Assembly (NCBI GenBank): GCA_964573725.1
Contig: CAZNLJ010000008.1
Location: forward strand, 88,057 to 152,056
Source of the DNA: UBA6168 sp964573725
GTDB taxonomy: Bacteria; Bacteroidota; Bacteroidia; Chitinophagales; Saprospiraceae
Length of the DNA stretch: 64,000 bases
Reading direction: 5' to 3'
Made by a program: the position numbers and the translations under genes. The notes beneath the pieces are model-generated. The model was given only the letters and a program-made list of their open reading frames with translations. It was not told the origin of the DNA and ran no database searches. Positions within the stretch are counted from its first letter, which is position 1, and each line of letters opens with the position of its first letter. Below are positions 37,101 through 44,998 of the stretch, piece after piece.

Positions 37101-37313
37101 CATATAATAGGTACCTACCTGGTCCGGCACGCCGGCGACAGCCACGGCCCGGCCACCGCGGAAAGGGCCGATGCTACGCCATCGGAGCGGTTGGAAGAAC
37201 GTGTCGTAGCTGATGCCCGACCAGCGCGTAGGGGCAGCCGCCCCTTGTTGGGCGAAGGTTGCCGGCAGGAAGTGCAGCATGGAAAAGGACAGGAAGAGGC
37301 AGTAACGAAGCAT
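34143..37313 (-). CDS. VPS10/sortilin-like beta-propeller glycosyl-hydrolase-like protein
   Basis: Protein of 1056 residues with a signal peptide (ending LPATFAQ). The first ~750 residues are propeller blades with repeated Asp-boxes (SRDGGMTW, STDGGETW, STDGGDSW, SADGGRSW, TRDGGRTW, STDYGNTW). This is the large VPS10/sortilin-like family found in many environmental bacteria, often misread as sialidase or xyloglucanase because of the Asp-boxes. The last ~300 residues hold a small beta domain and a helical tail (LEHTLTRLHLSVQTMDERRKR). There is no type IX sorting tail, so it is probably periplasmic. Substrate unknown. Confidence 0.8.
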   Translation of the reverse strand: MLRYCLFLSFSMLHFLPATFAQQGAAAPTRWSGISYDTFFQPLRWRSIGPFRGGRAVAVAGVPDQVGTYYMGTTGGGVWKTEDMGVTWSNITDGFVGTGSVGAIAVAPSHPNTVYVGMGEHPVRGVMTHHGDGMYRSRDGGMTWRPIGLKNTQHIARIRIDPNNPDRVFVAAQGPLYGPSEDRGIFRSTDGGETWKKVLYVDQQTGGVELSMDPHDPDVLYAALWEHGRRPWKVISGGPGSGLYKSTDGGDSWTPIRQGLPAELGKMAVAVCPSRPDRVYALVESDSDRELGGLFVSTDAGGHWTRVSADHRLVQRAWYYTEVFVDPTDESTVYVLSAAALRSADGGRSWEVVEGPHGDYHDLWIHPHNPRNMAIADDGGVGITLNGGQTWSGQDNMPTAQLYRLNVDNGFPYRIYAGQQDNTSLAIASQEFGSSGITPRSWTASAGGESAFLAFDPDNPRLVMGGSYLGTIEIFDMESRAGTNIMAAPIQYLSRDARDMRYRYNWNAPIVWSRHEPDTYYHGAQYLLRTRDKGLTWEEISPDLTRNEKEKQGKGGGPYTNEAVGAENYGTLSYVSESPHEKGLIWTGSDDGLVHLTRDGGRTWRNVTPPGLPECLINAIEVSPHDPATVYIATTRYKFNDHTPGLYKSTDYGNTWTAINQGIPAGAFTRVVREDHERKDLLFAGTETGILISWDGGTRWYPFQLNLPVTPITDLRIHQDDLIAATSGRSCWILDDLPLLRQYHPDSKGFTLFRPQETRLLTGRSELDGNTEQFSGAHPTRGVNPPTGAVLYYHLPEQLADKQPLTLTITDARNKVVRVFSSIPDTAFLAYDGGPPAPPTLSKRPGLNRFVWDLRHTTLPGVPHVYIEGSYRGHKVSPGTYTATLRTDSMSRTTTVLVLPNPQYEVDDASYQAYDSFMDTLEHTLTRLHLSVQTMDERRKRLEDLLPLLPDSAAALRKDAVRLLDRMREWDQAMVQRKSKAYDDVENFPNKFTAEYLFLLNQTESDIPRVNQGSRQQFEALQPVALSFESQARQILSSDIPRLNRALWDIGIGAIW

Positions 37314-37402
37314 GGTTCCGATTGATTTGAAAGATGTGGCAGGCGGACAGGCGGTACCGGCGACGGGCCCGACCGCCCGCTTTCCCGTCGGTCCTCAGCC
37401 GG

Positions 37403-37948
37403 TCAGCGGCCCCTCCGGCCCATGGTAAGCAAAAGGCTGTCGATATCCGGACCGACCGAAAGCAGGTCCGTGTTCTCCTGCACGAGGAATCCCTCCCTGA
37501 GCATGAGCCGGACATGTGCCAGCAGGAGGTCGTAATAACCGTCCGGGTTCAACAGGCCGATGGGTTTGTCATGGAGCTGCAGTTGGCGCCAGGTCAATAT
37601 TTCGAAGCATTCGTCCAGGGTGCCGAATCCGCCGGGCAGGACGATGAAGCCGTCGGAGCGGGCGGCCATGACCGCTTTCCGCTCGTGCATGGTGCGGGTG
37701 ACGACGAGTTTCTGCAGGCCGGTGTGGCAGGCTTCCCGTTCTTTCAGGAAATCCGGGATGACGCCCAACACCTGTCCGCCTGCCGACAGGGCGGCATCGG
37801 CGAGGATTCCCATCAGGCCGACGTTTCCGGCACCATAGACGAGCCGGATACCGCGTTCCGCCAGGGTACGGCCCACCTCCGCCGCCAGGTCGGCGTATTT
37901 GCCGTCGTGCCCGGTCCGGGCACCACAGAAGACCGTGATGGATGTCAT
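37403..37948 (-). CDS. LOG family protein (TIGR00730, nucleoside 5'-monophosphate phosphoribohydrolase-like)
   Basis: Protein of 181 residues, Rossmann-like. The defining motif PGGFGTLDE is intact, preceded by the substrate arginine region MAARSDGFIVL; the start ITVFCGARTG and LVYGAGNVGLMG also fit. Members remove the base from nucleotide monophosphates; plant and some bacterial LOG proteins activate cytokinins, but in most bacteria they are likely to act in nucleotide clearing. It is divergent from the sulfatase gene with a 77-base gap. Confidence 0.9.
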   Translation of the reverse strand: MTSITVFCGARTGHDGKYADLAAEVGRTLAERGIRLVYGAGNVGLMGILADAALSAGGQVLGVIPDFLKEREACHTGLQKLVVTRTMHERKAVMAARSDGFIVLPGGFGTLDECFEILTWRQLQLHDKPIGLLNPDGYYDLLLAHVRLMLREGFLVQENTDLLSVGPDIDSLLLTMGRRGR

Positions 37949-38025
37949 GCCGAATGATTTTTTTGCATAGCTGCAAATCTTCCCATATTCTTCCTAAATT
38001 CATAATTTATTTAAACCTTCCGAAC

Positions 38026-39681
38026 ATGATGGATCCACCGAAGTGTACCGCCCTTCCGAACCTTATCCGCCGCCCGTTCCGGTTTCCCTGGGGCATCCTG
38101 CCGGTCGGCGTGCTTGGCCTGCTGTCATCGGCGGGATGCGGGGCGCCCGGCGTCCCGGAACAAGCCGTCCGCCGCCCCAACATCGTGTATATCCTGGCCG
38201 ACGACCTCGGTTATGGGGATGTGGAACCGTACAACCCGGCTTCGAAGATTCCCACCCCGAACCTGGCGCGCCTGGCGGCGGAGGGAAGGATGTTCACCAA
38301 TGCCCACGCGCCGGCCGCCGTCTGTACCCCGACCCGGTACAGTTTCCTCACCGGTCGGTATCCCTGGCGTTCCCCGATGAAGAAGGGCGTGTCGTGGGTA
38401 TGGGACCCGCCGCTGCTGGAACCGGGACAGCCCACCCTGGGTACCATGTTGCAGGCGGCGGGGTATCATACCGCCTGCATCGGGAAGTGGCACCTGGGTT
38501 GGCATTGGCCGACGACGGACGGCGCACCGCCGACCCTGGACAACCAAGGTCGGAATGTGGATTACGGTGGCCGGCTTCGGGGCGGACCGACGGAACGGGG
38601 ATTCGATTACTACTTCGGGGATGACGTACCTGGATTCCCTCCCCACGCCTTGATAGAGAACGACCGGTATCCGGTCCCTCCTTCCGAATGGTACGATCGG
38701 AAACATTTCCTGGCAGGAGCGGCCACACCCGGCTGGCAATACGAGGACCTCCTGCCCGCGGTTACGGACAAAGCCTGCGAATACCTGCGGGAACGTGTCC
38801 TGGAACATCCCGAAACCCCTTTTTTCCTGTTTTTTTCCTTACCCTCCCCCCACACACCGATTGCACCGGGCCTGGCTTTCCAGGGACGGTCAGGTGCCGG
38901 TCCCTATGGGGATTACGTATTGGAGACCGACTATCAGACCGGCAGGGTCCTCGACCTGTTGGACAGCCTGGGCATCGCCGGGGAGACCCTGGTGGTCTTT
39001 ACCAGCGATAACGGGCCGACGACGGAGGACGGGGAAAACTATCACGGTGAATTCGGGGCCATGGTCAGGAAATACGGACATCGGGGAAGCGCCCACTTGC
39101 GGGGGGTGAAGGCGGATACCTACGAAGGGGGCCACCGGATTCCCTACCTGGTGCGCTATCCGGGTTTCGTTCCGGCCGGAACACGGTCGGACGCCTTGTT
39201 GTCCCAGACGGATATGATGGCAACCCTGGCAACCCTTTCCGGTGGGCAGGTGCCTGCCGGTGCGGGGGAAGACAGTTACGATATGACCCCTGTTCTGCGG
39301 GCACCCGGCGATGCGGCGGTGGCGGTCCGCCCGAACCTGGTCACCCAATCCGGAAAAGGCGCCCTTTCGATCCGGACCCAGGATTGGAAGCTCATCCTGT
39401 CGTCCGGGAGCCACGGGCATTGGACACAGCCGATGGGGGAGTTGCCGGTCTGGCGGGAAGGACGGTTGGAGCAGGTCCAGTTGTTCCACCTGGCGGTCGA
39501 TTCCTCCGAAGCCCATGACCTGGCGGCCGCCGAACCCTTGAAGGTGGCGGAATTGGCATCGGAACTGGCCCGCCAGGTGCTGGCGGGCGGAACGGCCCGT
39601 CCGCCGGCGGTACCCCTCGACAGCTCGGCACTTTGGGAGGAAGTGGACTGGATCCGGACACGCTCCGGTTCATCCGATTGA
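38026..39681 (+). CDS. Sulfatase (formylglycine-dependent, lipoprotein)
   Basis: Protein of 551 residues, lipobox ending at Cys38 (SSAGC). The S1 sulfatase site is CTPTR with Cys100, which must be converted to formylglycine; metal-binding residues are seen in YILADDLGYGD and FTSDNGPT, and CIGKWHLG is present. It is thus a periplasmic or surface arylsulfatase-type enzyme releasing sulfate from an unknown substrate, perhaps a sulfated polysaccharide. No maturase or polysaccharide-utilisation genes are next to it. ATG 38026 is chosen (an in-frame ATG directly follows). Its stop overlaps the convergent NUDIX gene by 12 bases. Confidence 0.9.
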   Translation: MMDPPKCTALPNLIRRPFRFPWGILPVGVLGLLSSAGCGAPGVPEQAVRRPNIVYILADDLGYGDVEPYNPASKIPTPNLARLAAEGRMFTNAHAPAAVCTPTRYSFLTGRYPWRSPMKKGVSWVWDPPLLEPGQPTLGTMLQAAGYHTACIGKWHLGWHWPTTDGAPPTLDNQGRNVDYGGRLRGGPTERGFDYYFGDDVPGFPPHALIENDRYPVPPSEWYDRKHFLAGAATPGWQYEDLLPAVTDKACEYLRERVLEHPETPFFLFFSLPSPHTPIAPGLAFQGRSGAGPYGDYVLETDYQTGRVLDLLDSLGIAGETLVVFTSDNGPTTEDGENYHGEFGAMVRKYGHRGSAHLRGVKADTYEGGHRIPYLVRYPGFVPAGTRSDALLSQTDMMATLATLSGGQVPAGAGEDSYDMTPVLRAPGDAAVAVRPNLVTQSGKGALSIRTQDWKLILSSGSHGHWTQPMGELPVWREGRLEQVQLFHLAVDSSEAHDLAAAEPLKVAELASELARQVLAGGTARPPAVPLDSSALWEEVDWIRTRSGSSD

Positions 39682-40104
39682 CGGGTCGGCCGATGCGCCG
39701 GCATCCGCAATCCTCCGCAGGTAATCCTGCCAGACGGGAATGTCGGCGGCGACCCAGTCCAAATCCGGAAGCGCCTCAACCGCCAGCCAACGGAGCTGTG
39801 CGTGTTCGCGGGCCAGGGGTTCCTGCCCCGGGACCAAGGTGCAGCGGAAAGGAAGGAGCCGGATGGTTTTTCCGTCCGCATAGGTATGGTTTCGGGCGGG
39901 TAGTTGGTCGAGGACGAGGATGGATACGCCCAATTCTTCCCGGATCTCCCGATACAAGGCTGCCTCCGGCGATTCCTGTGGTTCCATCTTGCCACCGGGA
40001 AATTCCCACTTTCCGGGATGAGGCATCCGTTCGCCACGTTGGGCACAAAGGATACCTTTTTTCGTTTCGATGACGGCACAGACGACCGGGATGAGCACAG
40101 GCAT
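39670..40104 (-). CDS. NUDIX hydrolase (MutT-like)
   Basis: Protein of 144 residues. The Nudix box G-x5-E-x7-REIREELG is complete (GGKMEPQE ... LYREIREELGV), preceded by HPGKWEFPGG, which is the arrangement of MutT-type enzymes that clear 8-oxo-dGTP. The C-terminal part (HAQLRWLAVEALPDLDW) also fits. The length is close to E. coli MutT (129 residues). The exact nucleotide is inference. Confidence 0.88.
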   Translation of the reverse strand: MPVLIPVVCAVIETKKGILCAQRGERMPHPGKWEFPGGKMEPQESPEAALYREIREELGVSILVLDQLPARNHTYADGKTIRLLPFRCTLVPGQEPLAREHAQLRWLAVEALPDLDWVAADIPVWQDYLRRIADAGASADPSIG

Positions 40105-40299
40105 GCGTAGCAGGGATGCGGACAGGGGCGGGACAGGTACCCGTTACCGGAACTTGTGTCCGCTCCCATCCGGGAATGTCGGTTTCGAATATTCGCCGAA
40201 AGATAAACTAAGCCAAACGATAATTCGTTATCTTTTCCGGGGCCCGACAGCCGACGGTCGATTCGGTCGGACGGAACCCTGGGATAAAGGCGCGTCAAG

Positions 40300-41421
40300 A
40301 TGGACAGGATATGGATCGGGATACTGATTTGCACCGGCTTCGCGCTACAGGCGGCGGGGCAAGCCGCCGCGGACGGCCAGGAGCCGAACCTGGTGCCCAA
40401 CCCGAGCTTCGAGTTGTACGCGGCACCGCCCATCGGCTGGTTCTACAAGGGGGAACATTTCACGACCGTCATGAAGTACTGGTCCTCCCCCTCGAATGCG
40501 TCCCCGGATGTGTTCGGTCCCAAGGTCAGGATCCCGTCCCATTGGGAGGAAAAGGGTTTCGGCCGGCAAGTGCCCCGTACCGGCCAATCCATGGCCGGCA
40601 TCACGGTATACGGATGTGAGCAAGGCAAGCCGCATTGCCGGGAATACCTGCAGATACAATTGGTGGAGCCTTTGGTGGTGGGACAAACCTACGAGGTGGA
40701 GGCATGGGTATGCCACCTGCCGGCTTCGTTACGGGTGGACCGCCTGGGTTTTCATTTTGCTTCGGAAAAGGTGGAGGTGGTCACGGATGGCGTGCTTCCG
40801 TTTTCCCCCCAGGTCTATTCGACGGAAGTATTGACGGCGCCGAAAGGGCAGTGGGTCCGGTTGGCGGGTCGTTTTACAGCCCATACGCCGGCCGAATACC
40901 TGCTGGCCGGCAATTTCTTTGCGGACAGCCTGACGGCCGTAACCGTCCCGCCGGAGAAGGACAGGCTCCCCTACGGGTATTATTATATGGACGACGTATC
41001 CTTGCGGAAAATTCCGCCCATCCTTCCGGTGCCGATTCCCGAGGACGACCTGTCCCGGATGAAGCTGGAGGCAGGGACGGTCGTCGCGCTGCGGGACATA
41101 CACTTCGAACACGACCGTTGGGAACTCATGCCGCGGTCTTTTGTGGAATTGCGCAAGCTGCTGCACCTGATGCGGGCGAACCCCACCCTGCACATAGAGG
41201 TCTGTGGCCATACGGATAATGCCGGGGCGGATGGCTACAACCAGGTCCTGTCCGAGAAGCGGGCCAGGGCGGTGGTGGATTACCTGACGGCCAACGGCAT
41301 TCCCGTGCTCCGTACCCGGTACAAGGGCTGCGGGAGTGCCCAGCCGATAGCGACCAACGACAGCCCGGAAGGGCGTCGGTTGAACCGACGGGTGGAGTTC
41401 ACCGTCCTGCAAATGGAATGA
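40300..41421 (+). CDS. Outer-membrane protein with lectin-like N-terminal and OmpA C-terminal domain (paralogue 1 of 3)
   Basis: Protein of 373 residues with a signal peptide. Residues ~28-245 form a beta-sandwich-like domain resembling carbohydrate-binding modules (NLVPNPSFELY, then HCREYLQIQLVEPLVVGQTYEVEAWV and YYYMDDVSL near its end). Residues ~265-373 are an OmpA peptidoglycan-binding domain: FEHDRWELMPRSFVELRKLL, HIEVCGHTDNAGAD, EKRARAVVDYLTANGI, RLNRRVEFTV. Two further proteins of the same order lie at 55-58 kb. The role is probably to hold the sandwich domain to the cell wall or outer membrane. Upstream AACGA-TAAT-TCGTT is a small inverted repeat. Confidence 0.82.
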   Translation: MDRIWIGILICTGFALQAAGQAAADGQEPNLVPNPSFELYAAPPIGWFYKGEHFTTVMKYWSSPSNASPDVFGPKVRIPSHWEEKGFGRQVPRTGQSMAGITVYGCEQGKPHCREYLQIQLVEPLVVGQTYEVEAWVCHLPASLRVDRLGFHFASEKVEVVTDGVLPFSPQVYSTEVLTAPKGQWVRLAGRFTAHTPAEYLLAGNFFADSLTAVTVPPEKDRLPYGYYYMDDVSLRKIPPILPVPIPEDDLSRMKLEAGTVVALRDIHFEHDRWELMPRSFVELRKLLHLMRANPTLHIEVCGHTDNAGADGYNQVLSEKRARAVVDYLTANGIPVLRTRYKGCGSAQPIATNDSPEGRRLNRRVEFTVLQME

Positions 41422-41448
41422 ACCGGCGCCACATTGACGGACAGTTCC

Positions 41449-41456
41449 TATTTTTG
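41449..41456 (+). promoter_or_regulatory. Candidate -7 box of the thioredoxin-like gene
   Basis: TATTTTTG, about 55 bases before the ATG of the thioredoxin-like gene and after the OmpA stop codon. No -33 box at normal spacing. Confidence 0.35.
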
Positions 41457-41510
41457 CGGAACATCGCCGTCCATTCCCTCACCGGTGGGATGGCGCACAA
41501 CAACCAGCAC

Positions 41511-42065
41511 ATGGCCCGTACTCCTTCCAATATGGTTCCCCTAGGAACGACCGCCCCGGATTTCACCTTGCCGGATGTGGTGTCCGGCCGGGACATCTCC
41601 CTGGCGGAATTGTCCACCGGCAAGGCCCTGGTGATGATGTTCCTCTGCAACCATTGTCCCTACGTCAAGCACGTGAACGCGGGAATCGTCGCCTTGGCGG
41701 AGGAATTCCAGCCGCAGGGCATCCGGTTCGTCGCCATCAGTTCCAACGATGTGGAAAATTATCCGGATGATGCGCCCGACAAGATGAAGCTCGTCGCGGA
41801 ACAGGAGGGATATTTGTTTCCCTACCTGTACGATGCGCAGCAGTCGGTGGCCAAGGCGTATGATGCCGCCTGTACCCCTGATTTCTATGTGTTCGACCAG
41901 GAGGGCGGCTTGGTGTACCGGGGCAGGATGGACGCCTCCCGTCCTCAAACGGACATACCGGTGACGGGTGCGGACCTCCGGGCGGCCCTGGAAGCCATTC
42001 TCCGGGGGGAAGCCCCTTCCGAGACACAGTATCCCAGTTTGGGATGCAACATCAAATGGAAATGA
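41511..42065 (+). CDS. AhpC/TSA-type thioredoxin-like protein
   Basis: Protein of 184 residues without a signal peptide. The fold is seen in LGTTAPDFTLPD and FLCNHCPYVKHV, with a CNHC redox pair at Cys46 and Cys49 in place of CGPC, and CTPDFYVFD. Relatives (often called 'thioredoxin family protein' or AhpC/TSA) are common in Bacteroidota and cyanobacteria; their substrate is not defined. ATG 41511 (MARTPSNMVPLG) is a typical start. Six bases separate its stop from the GTG of the next gene, so they are likely co-translated. Confidence 0.82.
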   Translation: MARTPSNMVPLGTTAPDFTLPDVVSGRDISLAELSTGKALVMMFLCNHCPYVKHVNAGIVALAEEFQPQGIRFVAISSNDVENYPDDAPDKMKLVAEQEGYLFPYLYDAQQSVAKAYDAACTPDFYVFDQEGGLVYRGRMDASRPQTDIPVTGADLRAALEAILRGEAPSETQYPSLGCNIKWK

Positions 42066-42071
42066 AGCGCG

Positions 42072-43052
42072 GTGCCTGACCTGTCGAAAAATGCCTGGCC
42101 GGCCAAATTGTTGTTGTTCGGGGAACACACCGTCAACAGCGGCTCGAATGCGCTGGCGGTTCCGCTGCATGCCTATCAGGCCCGTTGGCAATTGCCCGGG
42201 GGGCTTTCCCGGGCGGAACTGGCGGCGATGCAGCAACAACTGCCGGAATATGCCGCCTATCTTTCGGGCCTGGCGGCATCCGGCGGATTGCCCCTGCCCC
42301 TGGATACCGAAGGATTCACGGCAGCGGTCAAAGCCGGTTGGGTGCTGGCATCCGACATACCGGCCGGATATGGTGCGGGGAGCTCGGGGGCATTGGTGGC
42401 CGCCGTATATGCGGCTTGGGGCACACCGGTCGGGGACCTGGACACATTGAAAAGGATGTTGGCGTCCATGGAAAGTTATTTTCATGGAACCAGCAGCGGA
42501 ACCGACCCGCTCATCTGTTACCTGCGCCGCCCCTTGTTGCTGCATCGGGAGCAAGGCGTGCAGTTGGTCGCCTTGCCGCAGGCTTTCCGGACGGTCCGAT
42601 TGTTCTTGTGGGATACCGGGCAAGCGCGGAAAGCCACCCCGCTGATCGGATGGTTCCTGGCCCGGATGGAGGATACCGGGTTCCGGCAATTGTGTGCGGA
42701 GACCCTTTTGCCGGCGGTGGATGCATCGATCGCCGCTTTCCTGGAAGGGCGGGAGGCGGATTTGTTCGCTGCTTTCGATGAGATCAGCACCTTCCAGTCG
42801 GTCCATCTGACCGGATTGATACCCGAAGGACAGCTTGCGACCTGGCGGGAAGGCTTGCGGAGCCCTTTGTTCCGGTTAAAGCTTTGCGGAGCCGGCGGCG
42901 GCGGTTTCCTGTTGGGGATTACCCGGGATTGGGACGAGCTGCGTCGGCGGTATCCGGACCTGCGGATTTTCCCGGCGGACCTGTGGGAAAACGGCAAGGC
43001 GGACAAGGCATCCGCAAGGCCGGGCCATTCCGGAAAGGACTCGGGCCGCTGA
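42072..43052 (+). CDS. Mevalonate kinase-like GHMP kinase
   Basis: Protein of 326 residues from a GTG start. The three GHMP motifs are visible: AKLLLFGEHTVNSGSNA near the start, DIPAGYGAGSSGALVAA (ATP-binding glycine loop) and KLCGAGGGGFLLGI near the end; SYFHGTSSGTDPLICYL carries the catalytic aspartate region of mevalonate kinases. It should phosphorylate mevalonate in isoprenoid synthesis. The other mevalonate pathway genes are not in this window, so substrate identity is inferred from sequence type alone. Confidence 0.78.
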   Translation: MPDLSKNAWPAKLLLFGEHTVNSGSNALAVPLHAYQARWQLPGGLSRAELAAMQQQLPEYAAYLSGLAASGGLPLPLDTEGFTAAVKAGWVLASDIPAGYGAGSSGALVAAVYAAWGTPVGDLDTLKRMLASMESYFHGTSSGTDPLICYLRRPLLLHREQGVQLVALPQAFRTVRLFLWDTGQARKATPLIGWFLARMEDTGFRQLCAETLLPAVDASIAAFLEGREADLFAAFDEISTFQSVHLTGLIPEGQLATWREGLRSPLFRLKLCGAGGGGFLLGITRDWDELRRRYPDLRIFPADLWENGKADKASARPGHSGKDSGR

Positions 43053-43192
43053 GGGAATAAAGGCCGGCGTCCATCCATCAAGAGGATTCCTGGCCGTCCG
43101 ACAACCAAACCGGCGGGAACCGGTCGTTGCCGGCCGGGAAAGTCCCGGCAAAAGGCGGCCGAGGCAAGGCTTTGGGTAAAAACGTAGATTAC

Positions 43193-43723
43193 ATGATGCA
43201 AATACGTCCTTACTTGTTTGGGAGTCTGCTCCTCCTGTCCCTCGGTTGGCATGCCTGCCGGCCGGCCGGTGACGAAGGGTTCCGGGAGCTGGTCCGGGAG
43301 ATAACGGAAACGGAACAGCAACTGGCGCAACGGCAGGATACCGTGGGGTCCGCTGCGGCCACGGCGGAGCTGGTCCGCCGGACCCTGGTGCTGGCCGAGC
43401 GATTTCCGGCGGATACCTTGGTGCCGGATTGGCTGTTCCGGGAAGCGAAGAACTGTATGGGAATGGAGGCGCACGACGGCGCCGTCCGGTTGTGGGAGAA
43501 GATATGGACGCAGTATCCGACGCACCGCCATGCGCCGGTAGCCCTATTCATGCATGCGTTTACCTTGGACAATGTGCACGGGAACGTAGAACAGGCTGCC
43601 TTGCATTACGGGGAATTGGTCGCCCGTTATCCGGACACGGAAGTGGCGCGGCAAGCCAGGCAGCTGTTGGAGGTCATCGACCTCACACCGGAAGAGCTGG
43701 TGCGACGGTTCCAGGGGGAGTGA
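43193..43723 (+). CDS. Small TPR-like lipoprotein
   Basis: Protein of 176 residues with a hydrophobic start and lipobox ending at about Cys22 (GWHAC). The body is helical with a YbgF/TPR-like pattern (HRHAPVALFMHAFTLDNVHGN, then YPDTEVARQARQLLEVI) typical of envelope tetratricopeptide lipoproteins. Function unknown. It precedes the two thioredoxin-TPR genes by 52 bases and may share their transcript. Two adjacent ATG codons (43193, 43196) are possible starts. Confidence 0.65.
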   Translation: MMQIRPYLFGSLLLLSLGWHACRPAGDEGFRELVREITETEQQLAQRQDTVGSAAATAELVRRTLVLAERFPADTLVPDWLFREAKNCMGMEAHDGAVRLWEKIWTQYPTHRHAPVALFMHAFTLDNVHGNVEQAALHYGELVARYPDTEVARQARQLLEVIDLTPEELVRRFQGE

Positions 43724-43775
43724 AAACACCCCCGGCGCATGGCCACACCCCCGTTTTGGGCATTTCAAATAATCC

Positions 43776-44951
43776 ATGATGAAAAAAACTATCCTATTTC
43801 CGTTGTGGCTGGCCTTGCTGACACCCCTGGCGGTCACCGCCCAGGGAATCGAGTTCTTCAAGGGCACCTGGCAGGAGGCCATGCAGGAAGCCAGGGAACA
43901 GGGCAAACTGCTGTTTGTGGACGCGTACGCCAAGTGGTGCGGCCCATGCAAGCGGATGGCCGCGACCACCTTCCGGGATGCCGGGGTCGGCGACTATTTC
44001 AACGAATATTTCATCAACATGAAAATCGACATGGAGGAGGGAGAAGGACTGAGCTTTCGCAAGAAGTATCCGGTCAGTGCTTTCCCTACCCTGTTTTTCA
44101 TGGATGAGCAGGGGGAGGTCCTCCTCAAGGTGGTGGGTGCCCAGGATGTGTCCCGGCTGATGAAACTGGCCCAGGAAGCCAGTGGGAAGGTCGATTACAG
44201 CAAGGAATACGCCGCTGCCTACGAGGCGGGCAACCGGGAACCCGATTTGGTATACGACTATGTCAAGGCTTTGCGAAAATCCGGAAAATCCAGTCTTTCC
44301 GTGGCCAATGAATACCTGCGGACCCAAAAGGACCTGAGCACGGAGTTCAATTTGCGGTTCATTTACGAGGCGGCGGAAACGGCCGATTCCAGGATTTTCG
44401 AATTGTTGGTGCGGTATCAGCGGGAGGTGGCGGTACTGGTCGGGTGGCAGGAAGTGCGGGACCGCATCGAGTCGGCGTGTGATGCGACCGCCCGGAAGGC
44501 GGCCCAATATCAAAGCAAGGAGTTGTTGGACGAAGCGAAGGAAAAGATGTCGGCCCATTATCCGGAACGGTCCGAAGCATTTGCCGCCGGTGCCGACCTG
44601 CTTTTCCACAAGGTCATGCAGGATGCGAAAGGGTTCGGAAAGGCTTGTGCGGATTATGAAAAGGCCGTCGCCCACGGGGATCCCAAGTTGTTGGACCGGC
44701 TGGCGAACGAGCTGCTCACTTTTTTCGATACCGATGCCGCTTGTATGAAACTTGCCGAGAAATATGCCCGCGAATCGGCACAAAACGGCAAACAGACCTC
44801 CTACTTTGTCACCTATGCGGAAATCCTGCATCGAAACGGCAAGAAAAAACAAGCTTTGGAGGCGGCCCGCAAAGCATTGGAGCTGTCCAAGTCGGGTGGT
44901 TCCCCCACGGAGCAGGAGGTCATGCAGCTGATCAGCCGGCTGGAGAGCTGA
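43776..44951 (+). CDS. Secreted thioredoxin-domain protein with helical repeat tail (tandem copy 1)
   Basis: Protein of 391 residues with a signal peptide (ending AVTAQ). Residues ~25-135 are a thioredoxin fold with WCGPCKRM (Cys55, Cys58) and the cis-proline segment SAFPTLFF. The remaining ~250 residues are helical and TPR-like, ending KKQALEAARKALELS. It is a paralogue of the next gene. Such proteins are periplasmic; the tail probably binds partners. Redox role (reduction versus oxidation) cannot be told. Confidence 0.82.
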   Translation: MMKKTILFPLWLALLTPLAVTAQGIEFFKGTWQEAMQEAREQGKLLFVDAYAKWCGPCKRMAATTFRDAGVGDYFNEYFINMKIDMEEGEGLSFRKKYPVSAFPTLFFMDEQGEVLLKVVGAQDVSRLMKLAQEASGKVDYSKEYAAAYEAGNREPDLVYDYVKALRKSGKSSLSVANEYLRTQKDLSTEFNLRFIYEAAETADSRIFELLVRYQREVAVLVGWQEVRDRIESACDATARKAAQYQSKELLDEAKEKMSAHYPERSEAFAAGADLLFHKVMQDAKGFGKACADYEKAVAHGDPKLLDRLANELLTFFDTDAACMKLAEKYARESAQNGKQTSYFVTYAEILHRNGKKKQALEAARKALELSKSGGSPTEQEVMQLISRLES

Positions 44952-44998
44952 CCGGTTGCGGACGGGATCCGCGCCATCATCATCAAATCAGAAAATAC

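Noticed and set aside
34143..37313. Sialidase or xyloglucanase identity for the Asp-box protein
   Set aside because: Asp-boxes are structural and shared by VPS10-like propellers; no sialidase arginine triad context was recognised.
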